A stretch of DNA of 64,000 nt, from assembly GCF_016862895.1 (NCBI RefSeq), contig NZ_BONV01000050.1, positions 1 to 64,000 of the forward strand, in the 5' to 3' direction. The notes under the pieces were generated by a model that saw only the letters and a list, made by a program, of their open reading frames with translations, was not told the DNA's origin and did not search any database. Positions 9,408 through 17,143 of the stretch are shown in pieces. Every line of letters begins with the position of its first letter. Positions within the stretch are counted from its first letter, which is position 1. The position numbers were made by a program, and so were the translations under genes. This DNA comes from Planotetraspora kaengkrachanensis (GTDB lineage Bacteria; Actinomycetota; Actinomycetes; Streptosporangiales; Streptosporangiaceae).

Positions 9408-10465
9408 TCTCGCTCAGCGGCCTGACCAAGGAGTTCCCCGGAGGCGTCCGGGCGGTCGACTCCCTCGATCTCGAGATCGGCGACGGCGAGTTCTTCGCCC
9501 TGCTCGGCCCGTCCGGGTGCGGCAAGACGACGTTGCTCCGCTCGATCGCCGGCCTGGAGACCCCAACATCCGGAAAAATCCGGATCAGTGGTAACGACGT
9601 GACGGCGTTGCCACCCGGACGGCGGAACGTCGCGATGGTCTTCCAGGACTACGCGCTGTTCCCCCACATGGACGTCACATCCAACATCGCCTATCCCCTC
9701 CGGATCAAGAAGGTCTCCCGGTCGAGGCGCGAGGCCAGGGCGGCCGAGACGGCCTCCCGCCTCAGCCTGTCCGAACTGCTGGCGCGGCGGCCGGGCCAGC
9801 TGTCCGGCGGGCAGCAGCAGCGGGTCGCGCTGGCCAGGGCCATCGCCAGTCACCCCCAGGTGTTCCTGTTCGACGAGCCCCTGTCCAACCTCGACGCCCG
9901 CCTGCGACTGGAGGCCCGCACGTTCCTCAAGCGCCTCCAGCGTGAGCTCGCGGTGACGACCGTCTTCGTGACGCACGACCAGGGTGAGGCGCTCGCGCTG
10001 GCCGACCGGATCGCGGTGATGAACGCGGGCCGGATCATGCAGGTCGGCACGCCGTCGGAGGTCTTCCACCGTCCCATTGGCACCTTCGTGGCCGGGTTCA
10101 TCGGCTCGACGCCCATGAACCTGCTGCCGGCCTCAGCGGAGGGGGGCCGGCTGCACGTCGCCGGCGCCGTGCTCCCCCTGCCGGGCGACATCGCGGACGG
10201 CCCGCTCGTGTACGGCCTGCGCCCTGAATATGCGGATCTATCACAATCCGCGCCAACCGGGAGGCGGGACGTCTTCTCGGGGAAGGTAGCCGTCGTGGAG
10301 AATCTCGGCGCCGCCCACCTGGTCACGCTCGACTCGGGAGACCTGCTGATCCAGGTCGTCGTGCCGGAGGGAGATGAGCCGGCCGTCGGGGCCCCCGCCT
10401 GGGCCGTCCCCCGTACCGGCCGCGCCCTTCTCTACCGCGACGACCGACTCCTCACGGTGGCCTGA
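9404..10465 (+). CDS. Sugar ABC transporter ATP-binding protein, MalK/UgpC type
   Basis: This 353-residue ATPase energises the importer. Walker A is GPSGCGKTT (35-43), the signature is LSGGQQQR, Walker B is VFLFDEPLSNLDARLR and the switch histidine is in VFVTHDQGEAL. A C-terminal TOBE-like regulatory domain (about 240-353) is present, as in MalK, MsmK and UgpC. The GTG start at 9404 overlaps the permease stop and has GGAGGG upstream. Having its own ATPase means the importer is self-contained and need not rely on a shared MsiK-type ATPase elsewhere. Confidence 0.93.
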   Translation: MISLSGLTKEFPGGVRAVDSLDLEIGDGEFFALLGPSGCGKTTLLRSIAGLETPTSGKIRISGNDVTALPPGRRNVAMVFQDYALFPHMDVTSNIAYPLRIKKVSRSRREARAAETASRLSLSELLARRPGQLSGGQQQRVALARAIASHPQVFLFDEPLSNLDARLRLEARTFLKRLQRELAVTTVFVTHDQGEALALADRIAVMNAGRIMQVGTPSEVFHRPIGTFVAGFIGSTPMNLLPASAEGGRLHVAGAVLPLPGDIADGPLVYGLRPEYADLSQSAPTGRRDVFSGKVAVVENLGAAHLVTLDSGDLLIQVVVPEGDEPAVGAPAWAVPRTGRALLYRDDRLLTVA

Positions 10466-10467
10466 GC

Positions 10468-11721
10468 ATGGCCTGGATCACGGGAGCGCCCGGGGAGACG
10501 ATCCGGGGGACGTGGACGCTCGACGACCGGATCTCCGGACCGGTCAAGGAGGTGGCGTTCGAGATCCCGGCCGGCACCGCCGCCCTCACGGTGCGGCTCG
10601 GCCACGACCGCTCGTCCGGGGTGATCGACCTCGGCTGCTCGGGACCGGACGGCTTCCGCGGCTGGTCGGGCGGGGCCCGCACCGAGTACACGATCGGCCC
10701 CCTGTGGGCGACCCCCGGCTACCTTCCCGGCGACATCGAGCCCGGTATGTGGCGGGTCCTGTTCGGCCTCCACCGCATCCCCCTCGAGGGCCTGCCGTAC
10801 GAGATCACGGTGATCGCCCACCCGCGGCCGCCGGTCGCGCCGCGCGACCACTCCAGGCGGTCCAGGCGCGCCCCGCGCGAGCCGCACCGGCTGCCCGCGA
10901 CCGACCGGCGCGGCCTGCCCTCGCTCGACGGGTTCACCTGGCTGGCCGGGGACCTCCACGCCCACACGCACCACTCGGACGGCACGCTCAGCGTCTACGA
11001 ACTGGCGTGCGTCGCCGCCGACCGCGGGCTCGACTACCTCGCCGTCACCGACCACAACACCGTCAGCCACCACGCCGAGCTGGCCTCGGCCTCGGCCCTG
11101 GCCGGCATTCTGCTCGTCCCCGGTCAGGAGATCACCACCGACCTCGGCCACGCCAACGCGTGGGGCGACATCGGCTGGGTCGACTTCCGGCGCCCGCCGG
11201 ACGAGTGGGCCCGCACCGCGGAGGACCGGGGCGGGGTGTTGTCGGTCAACCATCCCCTCGCGGCCGACTGCGCGTGGCGGCAGCCTTTCTGCACCCGGCC
11301 GAGGACGGCGGAGCTGTGGCACTGGAGCTGGTGGGACCGCACCTGGGGCGCGCCGCTCGCCTGGGGCCAGGCCTGGACGGACGACCTGGTCGTCGTGGGC
11401 GGCGGGGACTTCCACCGGCCGGAGGACGGCCATCCCCCGGGGGCTCCGACGACGTGGGTGCTCGCCGACCCCGCGTGTGAGGGATCAGAGAAGGTCGTGC
11501 GGGCGATCGCCGACGGCCGTACCGCGGTGTCGGCGTCTCCCGACGGGCCCCTGCTGCTCCGGCACGGGGAGGAGTTCCTCGTCGACGGCGCCGACGGGCT
11601 CGTGTTGTGGGGGCCGGACACGCGGCGGGTCATCCGCGGCGACCGCGTGCTCGTGCCCGCGCGACCGGGTGTCCACCGGCTCGAGACGCCGGTCAACGAG
11701 GTGATGGCCCTGTGCACCTGA
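10468..11721 (+). CDS. PHP-domain metallohydrolase of the CehA/McbA type
   Basis: The 417-residue protein has an N-terminal beta-rich domain (about 1-120) and a C-terminal PHP phosphoesterase domain. Metal-binding motifs are intact: GDLHAHTHHSDG (His164, His166), LAVTDHNT (Asp195, His196), PGQEIT (Glu221), SVNHP and GGGDFH. PHP proteins of this group hydrolyse phosphomonoesters or phosphodiesters, or sometimes other esters. There is no signal peptide, so it should act in the cytoplasm on an imported compound. It starts two bases after the ATPase stop. Its place between an importer and a mannosidase suggests removal of a phospho-group from an imported glycoside. The substrate is unknown. Confidence 0.82.
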   Translation: MAWITGAPGETIRGTWTLDDRISGPVKEVAFEIPAGTAALTVRLGHDRSSGVIDLGCSGPDGFRGWSGGARTEYTIGPLWATPGYLPGDIEPGMWRVLFGLHRIPLEGLPYEITVIAHPRPPVAPRDHSRRSRRAPREPHRLPATDRRGLPSLDGFTWLAGDLHAHTHHSDGTLSVYELACVAADRGLDYLAVTDHNTVSHHAELASASALAGILLVPGQEITTDLGHANAWGDIGWVDFRRPPDEWARTAEDRGGVLSVNHPLAADCAWRQPFCTRPRTAELWHWSWWDRTWGAPLAWGQAWTDDLVVVGGGDFHRPEDGHPPGAPTTWVLADPACEGSEKVVRAIADGRTAVSASPDGPLLLRHGEEFLVDGADGLVLWGPDTRRVIRGDRVLVPARPGVHRLETPVNEVMALCT

Positions 11722-11831
11722 CCCGCCCCGCGCGTGGCACGGCCTTTGCGGGAACGCAGGCGTGATCACACCGGCATCGTGGGAACGTCACGTGGCAACC
11801 GGGACAAGACGCCCGTGACGCCGGGGGGACG

Positions 11832-13004
11832 GTGACAGGCGTGGACGTGGTGAGGGTGGCCGTCGTGGGCCTCGGGGTGACCGCCCAGGTCGTCTATCTG
11901 CCGCTGCTGGCGCGGCGACGCGACATCTTCCAGGTCAGCGCCGTCTGCGACCTCGATCGCGAGCACGCGGAGACGGTGGGACGCGAGCTCGGCGCCACGG
12001 CGTTCGACGACCCGGTCGCCATGTTGGACGGCGGCGGGTTCGACGCGCTGATCGTCTTGACCCGCGGGTCCCACGGGCCGATCGTGAAACCGGCCCTCGA
12101 CCGCGGGTACTGGGTGCTCACCGAGAATCCCCTGGCCTACAGCCTGGCCGAGCTGGAGGGCGTCCCCACCGACGCCCGGCTCATGGTGGCCTACATGAAG
12201 CAGTACGACCCGGCCGCGCACCGCATGCTCGAGGCGCTGCACGAGGTGGGCGGGCCGGCCGCGATCCGCCATCTCGACGTGACCGTGCTGCAGCCCTCGG
12301 AGGAGTCGCAACTGCTGTTCGCCAGGGCCCGCGTGACCAGGCCACCTGCGGACCGGCTCGCGCCGTACGCGGAGGCCGACGAGCTGGCGCTCACCGCCGC
12401 GGTCGGGACGGCCTCGGAGCGGCTGCGGCGCCTGTACGCCCGGGTCGTGCTGGGCAGCGTCTGCCACGAACTGTCGCTCATGCGGATGTTCACCGTCCCG
12501 CCCGACACGGTCGACCACGTCGCCGTGTGGCCCGTCGACGCCTTCCCGCCCTCGATCGAGGTGAGCGGCACGTTGCGCGGCGGCGGTTCCGCCAGGTACG
12601 GCATCCGCCTGCATCACCTGCCGAGCTATCCCGCCTACCACGAGACCGTGCGGGTGCACCACGACCACGGCTCGCTGGAGCTGCACTACCCCTCCCCGTA
12701 CCTCCTGAACGCCCCCACCGCCCTGTCCTGCCTGTCGCGGGTCGGCACGACGGAGCGCCGGACCGTCTACCGTGACGTGGCGGAGCCGTTCGAACGGCAG
12801 CTCGTCGCCTTCCACCGGTTCGTCACCCAGGAGGAGCCCCCTCTCACCGGCCTCGAAGCCGCCATGGAGGACATCGTCATCGCCCAGCGGATCATCCGCC
12901 GCTACGCCGAATGGGCCGGCATCCCCGTCAGCGGCGAATGCGTCAGGAAGAGCGAGCGAACGCGTGAACCCCTTACCGAACCCCTCGGACGACCCCTCGG
13001 CTGA
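11832..13004 (+). CDS. Gfo/Idh/MocA-family oxidoreductase with altered EKP motif
   Basis: This is a cytoplasmic NAD(P)-dependent oxidoreductase-like protein of 390 residues. The N-terminal Rossmann fold is clear (VRVAVVGLGVTAQVVYLPLL), followed by the C-terminal alpha/beta domain with MVAYMKQYDPAA and LGSVCHELSLMRM. The family's catalytic Glu-Lys-Pro motif reads Glu-Asn-Pro (in VLTENPLAYSLAEL), so the usual lysine is missing. The protein may therefore use another residue or have a non-redox or glycosidase-type role, as some family members do. GTG 11832 follows a G-rich ribosome site. The C-terminal 41 bases overlap the mannosidase gene, supporting one transcript. Confidence 0.8.
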   Translation: MTGVDVVRVAVVGLGVTAQVVYLPLLARRRDIFQVSAVCDLDREHAETVGRELGATAFDDPVAMLDGGGFDALIVLTRGSHGPIVKPALDRGYWVLTENPLAYSLAELEGVPTDARLMVAYMKQYDPAAHRMLEALHEVGGPAAIRHLDVTVLQPSEESQLLFARARVTRPPADRLAPYAEADELALTAAVGTASERLRRLYARVVLGSVCHELSLMRMFTVPPDTVDHVAVWPVDAFPPSIEVSGTLRGGGSARYGIRLHHLPSYPAYHETVRVHHDHGSLELHYPSPYLLNAPTALSCLSRVGTTERRTVYRDVAEPFERQLVAFHRFVTQEEPPLTGLEAAMEDIVIAQRIIRRYAEWAGIPVSGECVRKSERTREPLTEPLGRPLG

Positions 13005-15705
13005 CCGTCCCGAGATCGTCGTCGTCCCCCACACCCACTGGGACCGCGAGTGGTACCTGCCGTTCCAGCGGTTCCGGATGGGCCTGGTCCGCATGCTCGA
13101 CGACGTCCTGTCCGCGATGGACGAGGACCCGGCCTACCGGTTCACCATGGACGGCCAGCTCGCCGCCGTGGAGGACTACCTCGAGGTGCGGCCGGACCGC
13201 CGCGGCGACGTCGCCCGCTTCGTCGCCGAGGGCCGGTTCGCCGTCGGCCCGTGGCTGATCCTGTCCGACGAGTTCCTCTGCTCGGGTGAGACCCTCGTCC
13301 GCAACCTCGAGTACGGCATGCGCGGATCGGCGGCCCTCGGGGGCGCGATGCGCGTCGGCCACCTCCCCGACCAGTTCGGGCACTGCGCTCAGATGCCGCA
13401 GATCCTGGCGCTGGCCGGGCTGCGCACGGCCTGCGTGTGGCGCGGGGTGCCCGCCCACGTCGACCGCGACACGTTCGTCTGGACGGGTGCCGACGGGACC
13501 GCGGTGACGGCCAGATACCTGCCCGGAGGATATGGCAACGCCGTCGCGCTCCTCAGCGGCCCGCCGGAGGGCCTGCCCGACCGCGTCGCCGCCTTCGCCT
13601 CCTCCATGGACGGCTGGCGCTCGGGCGGCCCGCTGCTCGCGATGTACGGGGCCGACCACTCCGCCCCGTCCAGGGAGATCACCCGGGCGGGCCTGCGCGT
13701 CGCCACGCTCGGCGAGTTCATGGACGCGGCCGCGGGAACGCACGCCGGCGAGCTGCCACAGGTCACCGGGGAGCTGCGATCCCACGCACGGGCCAACATC
13801 CTGCCCGGCGTGATCTCCGCCCGCGTGGCTCTCAAGCAGGCCATGGCCCGAGCCGAGCGGGTCGTCACGCGGTACGCGGAGCCGTTGTCGGCGCTGTGGC
13901 TCGCCGACCGCACGGCCTCCGCCCGGCTGATCGACCTCGCGTGGCGGCGCGTCATCGCGTGCAGCGGGCACGACTCCGTGACCGGCTGCGGCGCAGACGA
14001 GACGGCGCAGCAGGTGGCCGCCAGGATCGCCGAGGCCGAGCAGATCGGCCAGGCGGTCGTCGACCTCGTCGGATCATCCCTCGCCGCCTCCGCGGGCAGG
14101 GACGCGGTCGTGGTCGTCAATCCCTCACCGTTCGAGCGGGCCGGCCTGGTGCTCGCCGACCTACCCGAGCGCACCGCCGTGCTCGTGGACGCCGACGGCC
14201 GGGCCGTGCCCGTCCAGCGCCTGGAGCACGCCCCCACGCTCGTGGACGAGACCGTCATGGACGACCTGAGCCGCCTGCTCGGGCGGGTGCACGAACGGGA
14301 GCTGTTCGGCCACGAGATCGTCTCCTGGGCCGTGGAGCGGCCGCGTGAGGGCGAGGGCGGCGTGTTCACCGTCACGGTCAGTCGTCACGCCTCGGGGACG
14401 TACGCCTATGAGGACCTGCGCCAGGCCATCCTCCATGCCGGGCCGGGGCCCTGGACCGTCCGGACGCTGGCGGAACCGGTCGTCACCGTCGCCGCCCACG
14501 TCACCGTGCCGCCGCTCGGGCGTGCCGTGCTGACCTCCAGCGCGCCGGTCTTCGGCGGCCCCCGCGCGGGGCTCCCCGCGGGCGGGCTCCTCGATCAGGA
14601 GCAGGACGGCGCCACGATGGACAACGGGCTGCTGCGCGTCCGGGTCGCCGCCGACGGCACGCTGTCGCTGCGCGGCGCCGAGGGGGTCGAGGTCCACGGG
14701 GTCGGACGGATCGCCCACGGCGGTGACGTGGGCGACACGTACAACTACGCCCCTCCGTCGTGCGACCGCGTCCACGACGTCCCGGTCCACGTGTCCGTCG
14801 AGGAGGTGCACGCCGGGCCGCTCGTCTCGGTACTCGAGATCGTCCGGACCTACGAGTGGCCGGCGGACGGCCGAGCGGCCTCCCAGGTGACCACCGACGT
14901 GCGGACCAGGGTCGAGTTGCGGGCGGGCGAGCCGTACGTGCGGTGCGAGGTGTCCTTCGACGTCGGGTGCCGCGACCACCGGATCAGGTGGCACGCCCCG
15001 CTGCCGGCGGCGACCGGCGAGTCGTTCGCGGCGGGGCAGTTCGCCGTGGTCCGGCGTGGTCTGACGGCCGAGGGCGGAGGCGGCGAGGAGCCCGTGCCCA
15101 CCTTTCCCGCGGAGTCGTTCGTGGCCGCCGGTGGCCTCGCGGTGCTGCTCGACCACGTCAGCGAGTACGAACTGGTCGGCGGGCGGGTCCCGCAGGTCGC
15201 GGAGGAGTTGGCGTTGACGCTGGTCAGGTCGGTGGGCCTGCTGTCCGGCAACCGCAATCCCAACCGGGACGAACCCGCTGGGCCGCAGGTGGCGACTCCC
15301 GCGGCCCAGTGTCCGGGCCCGTTCTCGACCCGCTTCGCGGTCCTGCCCTATTCGGGGACCTGGCACGGGGCGGAGCTGCCGCGTCTCGCCGAGGAGTTCC
15401 GGCTCGAGTTGCTCGCCGTCCCCGGCTCCGGGCGGTCAGCCGCCGCGTCCGCGCGGGGGCGACTCATGATCACCGGTGACGGGGTGACGATGGCGGCGCT
15501 GCGTGAGAGGGACGGATGGCTGGAGATCCGCCTGGTGGCCGAGCATCCGGTGGCCACCGAGGCCGTGATCCACGGGGGGTTCGCCGGCGCGCGTCTCGCC
15601 GACGCGCTCGGCTCCCCCGCCGCCCCGCTGGATGTCGCAGAAGGATCGGTACGGCTTCCGCTCCGCCCCTTCGAGATAGCGACCGTTCAGGTGTCGTGCC
15701 GGTAG
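12964..15705 (+). CDS. GH38 alpha-mannosidase
   Basis: This is a 913-residue glycoside hydrolase of family 38, similar in length to bacterial MngB. The N-terminal catalytic domain starts with VVPHTHWDREWYLPFQ (zinc ligands expected at His25 and Asp27). The nucleophile is probably Asp136 in GHLPDQFGH, and the third zinc histidine is His336 in SGHDSVTG. Domains of the middle helical and C-terminal beta type follow. There is no signal peptide, so it should cleave imported alpha-mannosides in the cytoplasm. GTG 12964 is chosen because the family motif begins shortly after it; AGGAAG lies 13 bases upstream and the gene overlaps the oxidoreductase gene by 41 bases. It is the last gene of the sugar operon. 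Confidence 0.9.
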   Translation: MNPLPNPSDDPSADRPEIVVVPHTHWDREWYLPFQRFRMGLVRMLDDVLSAMDEDPAYRFTMDGQLAAVEDYLEVRPDRRGDVARFVAEGRFAVGPWLILSDEFLCSGETLVRNLEYGMRGSAALGGAMRVGHLPDQFGHCAQMPQILALAGLRTACVWRGVPAHVDRDTFVWTGADGTAVTARYLPGGYGNAVALLSGPPEGLPDRVAAFASSMDGWRSGGPLLAMYGADHSAPSREITRAGLRVATLGEFMDAAAGTHAGELPQVTGELRSHARANILPGVISARVALKQAMARAERVVTRYAEPLSALWLADRTASARLIDLAWRRVIACSGHDSVTGCGADETAQQVAARIAEAEQIGQAVVDLVGSSLAASAGRDAVVVVNPSPFERAGLVLADLPERTAVLVDADGRAVPVQRLEHAPTLVDETVMDDLSRLLGRVHERELFGHEIVSWAVERPREGEGGVFTVTVSRHASGTYAYEDLRQAILHAGPGPWTVRTLAEPVVTVAAHVTVPPLGRAVLTSSAPVFGGPRAGLPAGGLLDQEQDGATMDNGLLRVRVAADGTLSLRGAEGVEVHGVGRIAHGGDVGDTYNYAPPSCDRVHDVPVHVSVEEVHAGPLVSVLEIVRTYEWPADGRAASQVTTDVRTRVELRAGEPYVRCEVSFDVGCRDHRIRWHAPLPAATGESFAAGQFAVVRRGLTAEGGGGEEPVPTFPAESFVAAGGLAVLLDHVSEYELVGGRVPQVAEELALTLVRSVGLLSGNRNPNRDEPAGPQVATPAAQCPGPFSTRFAVLPYSGTWHGAELPRLAEEFRLELLAVPGSGRSAAASARGRLMITGDGVTMAALRERDGWLEIRLVAEHPVATEAVIHGGFAGARLADALGSPAAPLDVAEGSVRLPLRPFEIATVQVSCR

Positions 15706-15754
15706 GCGGACCCCCGCTGGATCGTCCGGCGGGCGCCCGTCACGGGACCCGCTT

Positions 15755-15964
15755 CTACTCCCCGCCCTTCTGGACGTAGCTCCGCACGAACTCCTCCGCG
15801 TTCTCCTCGAGGACCTCGTCGATCTCGTCGAGGATGGCGTCGACGTCGTCGGTGAGCTTCTCCTGACGCTCCTGGACGTCCGGGGCCGCCTGCGCCTCGA
15901 CTTCCTCGACGTCGCTCTCCTGGCGGCCGGTCTGCTTCTGACCGCCGGTGTCCTTGGTCGCCAT
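15755..15964 (-). CDS. pup: Prokaryotic ubiquitin-like protein Pup
   Basis: Pup is the small protein tag that marks proteins for the proteasome. The 69-residue product has the usual disordered N-terminus (MATKDTGGQKQTGRQ), an acidic helical region (DDVDAILDEIDEVLEENAEEFV) that binds the ARC coiled coil, and the C-terminal tail VQKGGE. Ending in glutamate rather than glutamine means PafA can use it directly, without prior deamidation by Dop. The ATG at 15964 has GGAGGTAG upstream. Pup stands alone here: the convergent mannosidase gene ends 49 bp away, and dop and prcB are both displaced. Confidence 0.97.
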   Translation of the reverse strand: MATKDTGGQKQTGRQESDVEEVEAQAAPDVQERQEKLTDDVDAILDEIDEVLEENAEEFVRSYVQKGGE

Positions 15965-16274
15965 GGGTGCTACCTCCGCTACTCGGGGATGTCCCTCTTC
16001 CTCTATTTTCCCCGAACCGCACGACATTCGCGCGCCAGCCCCCACGATCTTTCTCCTCCGGCCCGCGCTCCGGGCCGAACAAGGTCGTTTACGTGGGGGT
16101 TGCTGGGGCGAGTAAGCCTTGGGAGCAGGCACAATGATCTCGGCACCGGCCTGCTGTAGATCGGATCGTTATGCCCTCAGCGCCGTCCTCCGGCGTTCGG
16201 CGGCGCCCGTCCGGACCACAATGTGCAGGGATTCTCGGGCCCACGGGGGCGGCTGGAGCGCGGACGGGGAACTG
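15965..16274. other. Divergent intergenic region, pup / kinase-like gene
   Basis: These 310 bp hold the promoters of pup (minus) and the kinase-like gene (plus). A 7 bp inverted repeat, CGGCCCG (16059-16065) and CGGGCCG (16071-16077), lies near the middle. I see no small gene. The open frame of the kinase-like gene extends back to 16119, but that stretch has no kinase similarity and is probably untranslated leader. Confidence 0.5.
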
Positions 16275-17141
16275 ATGGAAGCAGATCGAGCAGGACAACT
16301 GCTCGGGGATCGGTACAGACTCGTCTCGCCTTTCCACCGGGAGGACGGCGGCGTCATGTGGCGGGCTCACGATCTGCGGCTCAGCCGCGACGTGGTGCTC
16401 AAGGAGGTGCGCCCGCCCGCCAGCATCGACAAGTCCGACCTGCCCTCTGCACGGCGCCACGCGCTCGGTGAGGCGCGCGCCGCCGCCCGCCTGTCCCATC
16501 CGGCGATCGTGACCGTTCACGACCTCCTGGAGGATCAGGGCAGGCTCTGGATGGTGACCGAGCTCCTGCGCGGCCTCACGCTGAGGGAGACGGTGCGCCA
16601 CCTGTCCAGGCTGCCGGTCCACTGGGCCGCCTGGGTCGGCTTCCAGCTGCTCGCCGGGATCAGGTACGCCCACGCGAACGAGGTCCTGCACGACGGCATC
16701 AGGCCGTCCAGGGTCCTGCTGACCGAGGAACGCGTGGTGCTGACGGGATTCGGGTTCGCGACGCCGGAGAACGCGCCGGCGCAGGCCGCGACCGTCGCCT
16801 CGCCGTACGCCGCGCCGGAGCGGGCCCTCGGCGCCCTCCCCGCCGAGACGTCTGACCTGTGGTCGTTCGGGGCCACGCTGTACTTCGGGGTGGAGGGCAG
16901 GCCCCCCTACCCGGTCGAGGCGCTCGTCGCCGCCGAGGGCCGCGCCGAGCCGGACCCGCCCCGCCATGCGGGCCCGCTGCGGCCGATCCTCGTCGGCATG
17001 CTCCAGGCGGCCCCGGAACGGCGGATGCCGGCCGAGGAGGCGACCTCTCTCCTCGTGGAGATCCTGAAGAAGGAGGGCATCGCGGCCACGTTGCCCGGCC
17101 GCCGGGCCGAGTCGCCCATGCCCCCCGTCTTTACAAAGTAG
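16275..17141 (+). CDS. Ser/Thr kinase-like protein lacking catalytic residues (pseudokinase)
   Basis: The 288-residue protein has the full length and order of a bacterial Hanks-type kinase domain but not its catalytic residues. The glycine-rich loop is absent (YRLVSPFHREDGGVMWRAHD). The ATP-binding lysine remains (VVLKEVRPP). The catalytic loop HRDLKPSN is replaced by HDGIRPSR and the metal-binding DFG by GFG (in LTGFGFATPE). The structural APE (YAAPERALG) and the aspartate in SDLWSFGATLYF remain. It is therefore expected to be a pseudokinase, perhaps a scaffold or sensor. There is no transmembrane segment and no extracellular domain. ATG 16275 has GGGGA four bases upstream. It is divergent from pup and convergent with cobB, with only two bases between stops. 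The role is unknown. Confidence 0.8.
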   Translation: MEADRAGQLLGDRYRLVSPFHREDGGVMWRAHDLRLSRDVVLKEVRPPASIDKSDLPSARRHALGEARAAARLSHPAIVTVHDLLEDQGRLWMVTELLRGLTLRETVRHLSRLPVHWAAWVGFQLLAGIRYAHANEVLHDGIRPSRVLLTEERVVLTGFGFATPENAPAQAATVASPYAAPERALGALPAETSDLWSFGATLYFGVEGRPPYPVEALVAAEGRAEPDPPRHAGPLRPILVGMLQAAPERRMPAEEATSLLVEILKKEGIAATLPGRRAESPMPPVFTK

Positions 17142-17143
17142 AT

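Noticed and set aside
13437-14348. Arg/Gly/Pro-rich open frame inside the GH38 gene
   Set aside because: It is an out-of-phase shadow of the mannosidase, whose catalytic motifs are in the other frame.
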